From JAXDLK01 sp034666665 (GTDB taxonomy: Bacteria > Desulfobacterota > Binatia > JACPRU01), in the NCBI GenBank assembly GCA_034666665.1, contig JAXDLK010000105.1, positions 1 through 24,600 on the forward strand: DNA of 24,600 nt, given 5' to 3'. Each line of letters begins with the position of its first letter. Positions within the stretch are counted from its first letter, which is position 1. Position numbers and translations under genes: made by a program. This document shows, in pieces, positions 1 through 7,400 of this stretch. Under the pieces are notes generated by a model. The model worked only from the letters and a program-made list of their open reading frames with translations. It did no database searches and was not told the DNA's origin.

Positions 1-234
1 GTGTCGCGGATCACGGGATCGCGCCCGCAGCTCGACCGCAGCCAGGTCGACGAGTTCGCAGGCAAGTACGGCTACTTCGACAACTCGAAATCCGCGCGCG
101 AGCTCGGCTACACCTATTTGCCGGCGCGCGAGACCCTGCGCCGGACGGTGGCGTGGCTCGTGGACCACGGCTTCGTCGCCGAGAAGCGAAAGCGGTTGCT
201 GCGCCTCGATCCCTCGATGCAATCGGCGGCGTAG
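1..234 (+). CDS. NAD-dependent epimerase/dehydratase, C-terminal end (partial)
   Basis: This is the last 77 codons of a gene that almost certainly begins before the window; the GTG at base 1 is not a convincing start. The motif YFDNSKSARELGY, followed by an amphipathic helix with AWLVDHGFV, matches the C-terminus of extended short-chain dehydrogenase/epimerases of the dihydroflavonol-reductase / hopanoid-associated epimerase (HpnA-like) group. In that group this segment closes the substrate-binding lobe. The NAD-binding GxxGxxG and the YxxxK catalytic pair would lie upstream and cannot be seen. The stop TAG is followed within 3 nt by a strong hairpin, so this is probably the last gene of its operon. 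Family assignment is fairly secure; the substrate is unknown. Confidence 0.7.
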   Translation: MSRITGSRPQLDRSQVDEFAGKYGYFDNSKSARELGYTYLPARETLRRTVAWLVDHGFVAEKRKRLLRLDPSMQSAA

Positions 235-236
235 GC

Positions 237-273
237 GGAGTCTGCGCCACGGATCGCTCGTGGCGCAGACTCC
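237..273 (+). terminator. Perfect 15-bp stem hairpin after the epimerase stop
   Basis: Arms 237-251 and 259-273 are exact reverse complements (15 bp) around a 7-nt loop, beginning 3 nt after the TAG of the epimerase. No T-run follows; the downstream bases are C-rich. It is therefore a hairpin terminator or 3'-end stabiliser of the kind seen in GC-rich genomes, not a canonical rho-independent terminator. It would be symmetrical in either orientation. Confidence 0.65.
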
Positions 274-292
274 TCCCCCACCCCACCACTCC

Positions 293-410
293 GAACGCGC
301 TCGCAGAAGAGCTCGCGGACGCAAGATTGCGCCGCCCCGAGCCGGCGGGCCCTGGACGCTCCTCACCGGTTCGAGCGGGCCTATCCTGGCGCCCAGCTCG
401 GACCGCGCCG
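293..410 (+). repeat. Intergenic repeat, copy 1 (long form)
   Basis: This copy begins with ACGCGCTCGCAGAAGAGCTC and ends with CAGCTCGGACCGCGCC, both of which recur in copy 2 (about 430-520). It holds roughly 30 extra bases in its middle compared with copy 2. The ends (GAGCTCGC...GCGC and GGCGCC-CAGCTC) are nearly inverted, so a transcript would fold back on itself. The stretch 274-568 between the hairpin and the rhodanese holds nothing else that I can recognise. A reading frame runs through it but uses no plausible start. Confidence 0.65.
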
Positions 411-429
411 AGCCAACCCCCCTCCGCCC

Positions 430-520
430 AAACGCGCTCGCAGAAGAGCTCGCCGGCGCAACATGGCGCTGCGCCGAACCGGTGAGGCGCATCTCAGCGC
501 CGCCAGCTCGGACCGCGCCC
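430..520 (+). repeat. Intergenic repeat, copy 2 (short form)
   Basis: This is the second tandemly placed copy, about 20 nt after copy 1. It shares the 5' block (ACGCGCTCGCAGAAGAGCTC), a middle block (GCGCCGAACCGG, compared with CCCCGAGCCGG in copy 1) and the 3' block CAGCTCGGACCGCGCC. A third, more diverged copy lies at about 8236-8319. All three sit outside genes and have near-palindromic ends, as in REP/MITE-like non-coding elements. Confidence 0.65.
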
Positions 521-568
521 TTGCGCGCCGCGGCGGCGGCTGCAATGTCGGTTCGGCGGAGGGTCGAC

Positions 569-952
569 ATGCCGAAGTCGCTGAAGGACCTCGTGAACGA
601 CGTCAAGCCCCGGATCCGCGAGATCAGCGCCGACGACGCCGCGGCGCGCGTCGCCGCCGATCCCACGGTCCTGATCCTCGACGTGCGCGAGCCCGCCGAG
701 TACGGCGCGGGGCACATCGCCGGCGCGCTCCACGTGCCTCGCGGTCTCCTCGAGGCCAAGGCCGACCTCGAGTATCCGGCCCGCGAGCCCCTCCTCGAGG
801 ACCGCGGGCAGGAGATCATCATCCACTGCGCGAGCGGCGTCCGCAGCGCCTTCGCCGCCGACGTGCTGCAAGCCATGGGGTTCACCAACGTCTGCTCGAT
901 GGCGGGCGGCTTCGCGGCCTGGCAGCAGTCCGGCCAACCGGTGGAGCGCTGA
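569..952 (+). CDS. Rhodanese-like domain protein (single domain)
   Basis: This is a 127-residue single-domain rhodanese. It has the CH2A-type block LDVREPAEYGAGHI at about residues 38-50 and the active-site loop HCASGVRS, with catalytic Cys87. Both are diagnostic of sulfurtransferases that carry a persulfide on the loop cysteine. There is no signal peptide, so it is cytoplasmic. I chose ATG 569 because GGAGGG lies 6 nt upstream; an in-frame ATG at 545 has no such site. The gene is followed by one base and then a GTG that belongs to a duplicated copy of the next gene's start, so it is probably co-transcribed with the luciferase-like gene. The physiological sulfur donor and acceptor are not evident. 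Confidence 0.9.
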   Translation: MPKSLKDLVNDVKPRIREISADDAAARVAADPTVLILDVREPAEYGAGHIAGALHVPRGLLEAKADLEYPAREPLLEDRGQEIIIHCASGVRSAFAADVLQAMGFTNVCSMAGGFAAWQQSGQPVER

Positions 953-953
953 C

Positions 954-1007
954 GTGAAGCTCGGCTCGATCGACGACTTCCGCAAACCCGGAGCGGTGAC
1001 GTCATGA
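954..1007 (+). other. 17-codon ORF: duplicated start of the luciferase-like gene
   Basis: GTG 954 opens a 17-codon frame (VKLGSIDDFRKPG...) whose TGA overlaps the next gene's ATG as ATGA. Its peptide resembles that gene's start, MKFGFMEDFRNPE. At DNA level 24 of the first 32 bases match those from 1004, and similarity resumes after a 1-nt shift. The match also covers the upstream bases GGAGCG-TGACGT. So 943-989 and 990-1038 are two diverged tandem units, each with a ribosome-binding site, a start codon and about 12 codons. It may be a relic of a tandem paralogue or a translated coupling leader. Confidence 0.6.
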
Positions 1008-2023
1008 AGTTTGGCTTCATGGAAGACTTTCGCAATCCGGAGCCGTGGCACCGCCCGGAGCCCGAGCTCTACCGCGCGATCCTCGAGCAGATCGTCCGCG
1101 CCGAGGAGCTCGGCTACGACCACGTCTGGTTGACCGAGCATCACTTCACCGACGACGGCTACAACCCTTCGCTGCTGCCGACCGCGGCCGCGATCGCCGC
1201 GCGCACGAGCCGCATCCGCATCGGCACGTTCATCATCGTGCTCCCGTTCCAGCACCCGGTGCGGCTCGCCGAGGATGCGACGGCGGTGGACATCTGGTCC
1301 GGCGGACGGCTCGACCTCGGCGTCGGCCAGGGTTACTCGTATCTGGAGTTCGATGCGCTCTGCATGCCGCGGGGCGAGCGGACCGCCCGCCTCGCGGAGG
1401 GAGTCGAGCTGCTCCAGCGGCTCTGGACCGAGGACCGGGTGACGTTCGAGGGCCGCTTCACCCGCGTGCACGACCTCCACCTGAGCCCCCGTCCGGTGCA
1501 GCGCCCTCATCCGCCGATCTGGATCGGCGCGCGAACCGAGAAGGCGACGCGCCGAGCCGCGCGTCTCGGCCTTCATCTGATGGCGACGATCGGGCCCGAC
1601 CCCGCTCCCTGGTACCTGGACGAGCTCGCCCGCGCCGGACGGGACCCGGAAGCCTTCGCGATCGCGCAACTCCGTTTCGTGTACGTCGCCGAGACCGAGG
1701 ACCGGGCCTGGGAAGAGGCCGCTCCGCACATCCACTCGATGATGGGGTTCTACGATCACATCCTGGCCGAGGCCGGCGACGCGCCCGGAGACGAAGCCGT
1801 GTGGCGGTTCCGGAGCGCCGCCGAGATCCGAGATTCCCCGTTCGGCCGGGCGGCGATGATCGGCACCCCGGATCAGGTGTCGCGGAAGCTCGAGCAGTTC
1901 CGGCGAGAATTCCGTTGCACGCACTTCATCATGAGCACTCAGCTCCCCGGTCTCGACCCGCGGAAAGGCACTCGCTCGCTCGAGCTCTTCGCGACCGAAG
2001 TGATGCCCGCATTCCGCGGCTGA
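1004..2023 (+). CDS. LLM-class flavin-dependent oxidoreductase (luciferase-like)
   Basis: This 339-residue protein has the usual length of the bacterial luciferase-like monooxygenase family, a TIM barrel using FMN or F420. Family signatures are WLTEHHF (about residues 42-48), the block RIRIGTFIIVLPFQHPVRLAED, GGRLDLGVGQGY, and the C-terminal segment HFIMSTQLPGLDPRK. Substrate and cofactor cannot be fixed by eye. A Ddn-like deazaflavin enzyme elsewhere in the window makes F420 possible. The ATG overlaps the stop of the duplicated 17-codon start ORF, and GGAG lies about 10 nt upstream. The TGA at 2021-2023 directly abuts the stop codon of the opposing gene with no spacer. Confidence 0.92.
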   Translation: MKFGFMEDFRNPEPWHRPEPELYRAILEQIVRAEELGYDHVWLTEHHFTDDGYNPSLLPTAAAIAARTSRIRIGTFIIVLPFQHPVRLAEDATAVDIWSGGRLDLGVGQGYSYLEFDALCMPRGERTARLAEGVELLQRLWTEDRVTFEGRFTRVHDLHLSPRPVQRPHPPIWIGARTEKATRRAARLGLHLMATIGPDPAPWYLDELARAGRDPEAFAIAQLRFVYVAETEDRAWEEAAPHIHSMMGFYDHILAEAGDAPGDEAVWRFRSAAEIRDSPFGRAAMIGTPDQVSRKLEQFRREFRCTHFIMSTQLPGLDPRKGTRSLELFATEVMPAFRG

Positions 2024-2512
2024 TCAGTTCGGCGGGGTTCCCGCGCCCCGTGCCTCGAGGCGCTGCCGGATCGCGCGGCGGACCTCTTCCTGCATGCGCG
2101 GGCGGAAGAGGATCAGCTTTGCCCGCTGCTCCGGCGTGAGCATCCTCTGCAGGTCGCGGTTGTTCTTCTCGGGGAGAAGCGCCAGCTCTTCGTCCAGGCG
2201 ATTCGCCTCGCCGACGAGACGATCGAGCTCCGCGGCATCGCCCTTGCCCGGCGTTCCAGTGCCGAGCTTCCGGCGGATCTCCTCCTCGATCTTTGCCCGC
2301 GCAGCACGAAGCTCTCGCCGCCGATCCTCGGAGTGGTGGATGAGCTCGCGGACTTCGGCCGTTTCGCCGTCGGTGAGCACGAGCGCCTCCTTCAGGCGGA
2401 GCACGAGGAAGTCGCGTGCGCGATCCTCCACCGACGCCGGCGCCGCCCCCAAGGTCGCCGCCGGAACCGCGACGGCGAACGCGATCGCGGCGGCCACGGA
2501 CGCCCGGATCAC
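2024..2512 (-). CDS. Small exported Spy/CpxP-like (LTxxQ) helical protein
   Basis: This 162-residue protein starts at a GTG that overlaps the stop of the upstream cysteine-rich gene as GTGA. It has a signal peptide (alanine-rich, ending near AAPA at about residue 26) and then long charged helices. Near residues 125-130 is LTPEQR, the LTxxQ-type motif of the Spy/CpxP/CnrX periplasmic family of chaperones and metal sensors. Length and helical content also fit that family, though overall similarity is weak. The 4-nt overlap implies translational coupling with the cysteine-rich protein and a shared envelope role. The long open frame upstream of the GTG is a shadow of the cysteine-rich gene. Metal binding is not evident: there are no clustered Cys, and His is limited to HH near residue 60. 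Confidence 0.75.
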   Translation of the reverse strand: MIRASVAAAIAFAVAVPAATLGAAPASVEDRARDFLVLRLKEALVLTDGETAEVRELIHHSEDRRRELRAARAKIEEEIRRKLGTGTPGKGDAAELDRLVGEANRLDEELALLPEKNNRDLQRMLTPEQRAKLILFRPRMQEEVRRAIRQRLEARGAGTPPN

Positions 2513-2883
2513 CGGTGGCGCTCGAGCGTCGTGAGCTGGCTCCGGCACTCGCCCGAGAGCTCGCTCTGGTGACGCTCGAGACAGTCCTTCATTCCACCCG
2601 TGCCCTTCTGCACGCCCTTGCAGAACCGGGACACGTCTTCCTTGCACGCGCTCCGCGCCTTCTCCCGGCGCTCGTGGCGGCCGGTGAACCGCTGCTTGCA
2701 CTCGCCGGAGAGCTCCGACTCGTGCGCCTTGAGACAGCGGGTGACGTCGCCCTTCTTTCCCTTTGCATCCCGGCACAATCGATCGATGTCGCCGGCGCAT
2801 GGGCCCTTCGCCCCTGCGGGCGCCGCCGCGAGCATCATGCCGCCGAGCGCGGCCGCCATGACGATTCCTCGAAACCTCTTCAT
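2509..2883 (-). CDS. Secreted protein with two GLG1-type cysteine-rich repeats
   Basis: This 124-residue protein has a signal peptide (MKRFRGIVMAAALGG..., cleavage likely after AGA near residue 25). Two repeats share identical cysteine spacing: C29-C37-C50-C62 and C80-C88-C101-C113, with offsets of 8, 13 and 12 in both. Each ends in the motif SELSGEC. This is the layout of the cysteine-rich repeat named after the Golgi protein GLG1/MG160, found in short exported bacterial proteins of unknown function. The four cysteines per repeat probably form two disulfides in the periplasm. The start is set by a strong AGGAGGT a few bases upstream of ATG 2883. Its function is unknown. It is coupled to the Spy-like gene downstream. 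Confidence 0.85.
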   Translation of the reverse strand: MKRFRGIVMAAALGGMMLAAAPAGAKGPCAGDIDRLCRDAKGKKGDVTRCLKAHESELSGECKQRFTGRHERREKARSACKEDVSRFCKGVQKGTGGMKDCLERHQSELSGECRSQLTTLERHR

Positions 2884-3005
2884 ATCGACCTCCTGAGAGA
2901 GTTTTCGCTGCGCGACCGCCTGCTCGCGCGGCGGCCGCGCGTACGATGCGCGAGTTGCGCGGAAGGATCAACGGGCGCGGATGCGCGGTACGGAACCGCC
3001 GCCCG

Positions 3006-3887
3006 TCATTCTTCCGGAGCGACGACCACCACCGCCGCCGCGAGGTCGCGCTCCCGGATCGACGTGACGTCGAGGTCGCGCGCGGCGCGGCTCATCCGCG
3101 TGATGGCCTCGCCGACGGACATCGCCGGCGTGTCCTCGCCCTTCTTCGGCTTCACCCAGCGGACCGGATTGATGCGCGCGACGACGAAGGCCCGGAGATA
3201 CGGCGAGCGGAATCCACGTGCCTGGAGCGCCGCGACGATCTTCGAGACGCGCGCGTCGACCTCGAGGAGACGCGCGGCCCAGCCGCCGCGCGTCCTCAGG
3301 CTGCTCCTCAGGCTGCCGTCGGCGAACCGATCCACCTTGCGAAGCACCGGCAGATACGCACCGCCCGAGAATCTCGGCTGGTGCTCGTAGGCCAGTCCGA
3401 GCGTCACCAACGACGCGGACTCGAGCTCGGCGCGAAAATCCGTCTCGCGCGCGTCGCGCCGGGTTTCCGCCAGCGACCGCGCCATGCGAATCGCCTCGAG
3501 GCTCCGGTCCTTCAGGTTGTGCGCCTTCTCGGTGTTCAGCGCGAGAATGCGGTACGCGAGGTGCGAGTCGGAGCAGACGAGCGCGGTGATCGCGCGGAGC
3601 CCGATCGAGCGCGCCGCGGCGAGACGATGGCGGCCGTTCGGCGTCCAGAACCCCGGCCCCGGCGCTGGCACGGTGACGATCGGGTCGAGGAACGCGCCGC
3701 ACTCCTCGATCTTCTCCGCGAGGCGCTTGGTGTGGGCGGGCGAGAGGTCCCGCTGGAACGGCGTCGGCTCGACCGCGTCGAGCGGCAGCACGGCGAGGAG
3801 GATCGGGCTTCCTGACAGCGGCTCGCGGTAGGCGCCGGCGACGGCGCCGCCGGCAGCAACGACTCGCGCGGAGGCCGCCGAGAGCAT
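3006..3887 (-). CDS. Stand-alone ParB-like nuclease-domain protein
   Basis: This 293-residue protein has an N-terminal ParB/Srx-fold domain at about residues 32-125: LPLDAVEPTPFQRDLS, then LAEKIEECGAFLDPIVT, then NGRHRLAAARSIG, which is the GxRR/GxHR nucleotide-binding box of ParB. The C-terminal half (about 125-293) is helical and I could not assign it; a classical ParB helix-turn-helix is not obvious. No ParA lies beside it, so it is probably not the chromosomal partition gene but one of the orphan ParB-domain regulators or CTPases. ATG 3887 is the only start in this frame after an in-frame TAG at 3999-4001, and that TAG is also the stop of a possible lipoprotein ORF. The stretch 2884-3005 after it holds only the next gene's ribosome-binding site. 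Confidence 0.82.
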   Translation of the reverse strand: MLSAASARVVAAGGAVAGAYREPLSGSPILLAVLPLDAVEPTPFQRDLSPAHTKRLAEKIEECGAFLDPIVTVPAPGPGFWTPNGRHRLAAARSIGLRAITALVCSDSHLAYRILALNTEKAHNLKDRSLEAIRMARSLAETRRDARETDFRAELESASLVTLGLAYEHQPRFSGGAYLPVLRKVDRFADGSLRSSLRTRGGWAARLLEVDARVSKIVAALQARGFRSPYLRAFVVARINPVRWVKPKKGEDTPAMSVGEAITRMSRAARDLDVTSIRERDLAAAVVVVAPEE

Positions 3888-3998
3888 CTCGTCGCCCCGC
3901 TCGAGCGGGGACTCGGCGGGCGGAATGCCTTGCTCCGTCCCCCGCCGCGGGATCCGCTTCCGCGAAGCCGTCGAGCGCTTTTTCCGTACGGGCCTCGC

Positions 3999-4130
3999 CT
4001 ACTCCCCCACTCCGGGCGGCACGTCCGGCGTCGCCGCCGCGACGGGCTCGTCGATCCGCGGCGCATCCGCGGGACAGCCGATCAGCCACGCGAGTGCGCA
4101 GCCGAAGAGAAACGCCCCGGCAAGCCGCAT
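3999..4130 (-). CDS. Possible 43-residue lipoprotein
   Basis: A short ORF from ATG 4130 encodes a signal-like peptide: a basic N-terminus MRLAG, a hydrophobic core and LIGC at residues 16-19, a typical lipobox with Cys19 as the lipidation site. A short proline- and alanine-rich tail of 24 residues follows. No clear Shine-Dalgarno sequence precedes it. Its TAG is in the same frame as the ParB-domain gene that begins 112 nt further on, with no other stop between them. It may be a genuine tiny lipoprotein or the N-terminal remnant of a longer gene. The support is the lipobox and codon use only. Confidence 0.4.
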   Translation of the reverse strand: MRLAGAFLFGCALAWLIGCPADAPRIDEPVAAATPDVPPGVGE

Positions 4131-4141
4131 GACCACGTAAT

Positions 4142-4221
4142 AAAGGGGGCGGGAGTCTTTTTCGAGCGGTCAGGCGACCCAGCAAACGCTGACCGATGGA
4201 AAAAGACTCCCGACCCCTTTT
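4142..4221. repeat. Long inverted repeat, about 32-nt arms
   Basis: The left arm (4142-4173) and right arm (4189-4221) are near-perfect inverted copies around a 15-nt loop. The matched blocks are AAAGGGG, CGGGAGTCTTTTTC and CGGTCAG, interrupted by one G/T position and one 3-nt mismatch. The core AAAAGGGGTCGGGAGTC resembles REP-like palindromes that often accompany REP-associated tyrosine transposases; that link is from memory of such motifs and no transposase gene is present here. It could also act as a bidirectional terminator, having T-runs inside both arms. The stretch 4222-4425 after it holds no gene; a weak TACACT box at 4413-4418 may be the -10 of the following gene. Confidence 0.8.
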
Positions 4222-4425
4222 CCGCGCGAACGACACGTCGTCGCGGTGAACCTCTCGCCGCGCGCGAATCGCTGGCCGGCGATCTCCGGGACTGTCGTCT
4301 TTCACACCGACGGCGAGCGCGAACGACGATCGATCGACGGCCAGGAGCTCGGCCCCCACGAAGGTGCGATTACGCGGCGCGGATGGGTTTTCGGAGGCGT
4401 GGAGCGCCCTGTTACACTGACCGGC

Positions 4426-7400
4426 ATGGGTCTTTTCTGGCGCTCACGCGGGAAGGAATCGGCGGCCGAGGAGACCGCGGCTCCGTCGCGTGCCGAGACC
4501 GTGCGTCCCGCCGCCGCTCCGGGACGTCCGGAGCCGCGCCCGAAGCCGAAGGGGGCGGCGCTCTCTGGCGATGAGCTCCGGAGCGAGCTCGAGAGCCTCT
4601 TCCAGCAGCGGCTGCCGCGTGAGGTGTTCGGCGCCCAGGCCGTCAAGCTGATCGCCGAACGCACGGGCATGCCGTACGTCGCGCTCCTCCACTGGGAGGG
4701 CCGCGAGGAGCGGTTCCAGCTCCTCGGCACGGTCGGGCTCGAGGACGACGCGGTCCAGGTGCTCGCCAGCGGCCTCCTCACCTGGGACATCCCGCGGCGC
4801 GCCGTGCAGAACAAGCGCATCAACGTCATCGAGGCCGCCCACCAGAACCCGTTCGTGCCGAAGCCGCTGGTCGCGATCAGCCCGCGAAGCCTGACGATCG
4901 CCGTGCTGCCGCTCTACCATGCCGACTCGCCCGTCGGTGCCGCCATCTTCTTCTCCCCGGTTCCGCAGGGGTTCTCCGATCACCTGCTGCGCATGCTCAC
5001 GCAGGCGCTCCGCGTGTGCTCGGCCGCTCTCGGCAAGCTGCCGGAAGGCGCTGCCCCGGTGAAGACGCCGGGCCGGCCGCTCGCCCAGCAGCCGCCGGCG
5101 CTCGTCCGCGGGCTCGCGGCGATGAAAGCCGAGATCATGCGGCTGACGGACGCGCTCGAGGAGGCGGAGCGCCAGCGCGCGACCGAAGCCGCAGAGCGGG
5201 TCACGGCGCAATCGTTCCTGCAGGCGCAGCGGACCCGCGCGGCCGAGCTCGAGCGCGAGCTCGAGGCGCTGAGAGCTGCTGCGACGCCGGGTGCCGCCCG
5301 CGCGAAAGTCGACGCTGCCGCCGCCGCGAGCCTTCGCGGGGAGCTCGATCACGAGCGGCTTCGTGCGGCGGAGGCGGCCACGGCCGAGATGGCGTCGCTC
5401 GAGGCGGAGCTCGAGCGCCTGCGGCCGCTCGAGAGCGAAGTTTCGCGGCTCGAGCACGAGCTCGAGTTTTCACGCGCCGAGGCCGAGGCCGCCCGCGAGC
5501 GATCCGGCGACCTTCAGGGCAGCGTCGGGGAAATCGAGGGCCTGGCGCGCGAGCTCGAGGTGCAGGTCGCCGAGCTCGGCCAGGCCCGGGACGACCTCGA
5601 CCGGGAGCTCGCCGCGCTCCGTGGCCGGTCCCAGGAGCAGGAGCTGCGGCTGCAGGAGGTCGCCGCCGAACGGGACGCCGCCGCGCGCCAGCTCGATGCG
5701 ACCCGCGAGTCTGCCCGTGACCACCAGCGGGAGCTTTCAGGAGCGCGCGTCGGTCTCGAGCGAGCGACGGCGCTCGAGACCGAGATCCAGCGCCTCAACC
5801 GGGAGCTCGCCGCCGTCCGTACCGCCGAAGACGCGGCCCGAGCGAGGGCACGCGAGCTCGAGGCCGCCGCCGGCGAGGCGCACGGTCGCGCCACGGACCT
5901 GGAAGCGCGCGCGGCGGACCAGGAGGCCCGCGCGGCCGAGCAGCAGATGCGCGTCGTCGAGCAGGAGGCGCGCGCCCGCGCTGCGGTCGCGGCGCACGAA
6001 GCGCTCGCGCGGGAGCTCGGCGAAACGCGAGCGACAGCCGAGGCGCAGGCGGCGGAGCTCACCGTGGTGCGCGCCGAGCTCGGCCGGGTGCCGGAGCTCG
6101 AGGCGGAGGTCCGGCGAATCGACGACGAGCTCCGGCGGTCGCGCTCCGCAGAGGAAGCGGCGCGCCTCCGCGCCACCGAGCTCGAGGAGGCGCTCCGCGG
6201 CAGCGAGGCCGCCGCGCGCGACCTCGACGCCCGGCTGAGCGAGCTGCACCCGGAGCGCGAAGGGCTCTCGCGCGAGCTCGACGAGGCGCTCCGCACCACA
6301 CGCGAGCAGGCGAACGAGCTCGCCGGCATGCGCGCAGAGCTGGCCGCCGCCCGAAGCGAGGCTGCCGCCGCTCGAACCGAGATCGAGACGGCGGGGACCG
6401 AGCTCGCGCGCGTTCCCGCGATCGTGGAGGAGACTCGGCGACTCGCCGACGGGCTCGCCGCGGCGCAGGCGAGAGAGACCGCCGCACGCGATCACGCGGC
6501 CGGTCTCGAGGCGGCGCTGGCGGACGCCGCCGTGCAGACGGAAGCGAGCACGGCTGCGCTCGCGGAGCTGCGCTCGATCGCCTCCGGACTGCAGCAGGAG
6601 CTCGCGGCCGCTCGCCGTGCGGCGGCGGAACGCGCGGAGGAGCTCGCGGCCACTCGACCCACCCTCGAGCGCTTGCCCGAGGTCGAGGACGCCCTCGAGA
6701 GACTACGCGGCGAGCTCGGGCGGTCCCAGGCCGACGCCGGCGCGGCAAGCGCCCGTGCCGAGGAGCTCCAGGCGTCGATCACCGATCTCGGGCAGCGTCT
6801 TCAGGAACAGGAGTTCCGCGCGCGCGACGTGGAGGGCGCGCGAGCCTCGCTCGAGCAGCAGCTCGACGAGATGCGTACGACGGCGCGCGAGCGCGCCGAG
6901 ACGATCGCTGCCATCGAGGCTCGGGTGCGCGAGCTCACGATCGGCGCCTCCAAAGTCGCCCACCTCCAGGAAGCGCGGAATCAGGCCGAGCAGGATCGTC
7001 GCGACATGGAGCGCGAGCTCGAGCGTACGAACGCCGACCGTGCCGTTCTGCGGCGCGACCTCGAAGCCACGCGGGCGGCGCTGGACGCCACGGTCGCGCG
7101 CGGACGCGAGGGGGGTATCGTCGACTGGCAGAAGATCGAGGCCGAGCGCGAGCAGCTCGCGCAGGAGATCGCCGTCGTGCGCGATCAGGCGCGCGAATCG
7201 ATCACCGCCCTCGAGACCCGCCTCGAGGCCGCCGAGAAGGAACGCGGCGCCCTCGAGCTGCAGGTCGCCGAGCTGATCGAAGCCCTGGCACTGAACGAGA
7301 GCGCGATCGAGGCCGCCGGCGACGGCGCGGCTCCGATCGTCCTCGAGGAGCTCGCGGAAGACGAGACCACCGGCGCGGAAACCGAAGCGGCGGCGGAGGC

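Noticed and set aside
260..568. N-terminal extension of the rhodanese across the repeat region
   Set aside because: The translated extension is low-complexity Pro/Arg/Ala from the repeats, and a good Shine-Dalgarno sequence marks ATG 569.
494..1924. 476-codon minus frame opposite the rhodanese and luciferase-like genes
   Set aside because: It covers two recognisable plus-strand genes and has no motif of its own.
2513..2971. Upstream extension of the Spy-like frame through the cysteine-rich gene
   Set aside because: The cysteine-rich frame has a signal peptide, regular cysteines and a strong ribosome-binding site. The GTGA overlap gives the Spy-like gene a better start.
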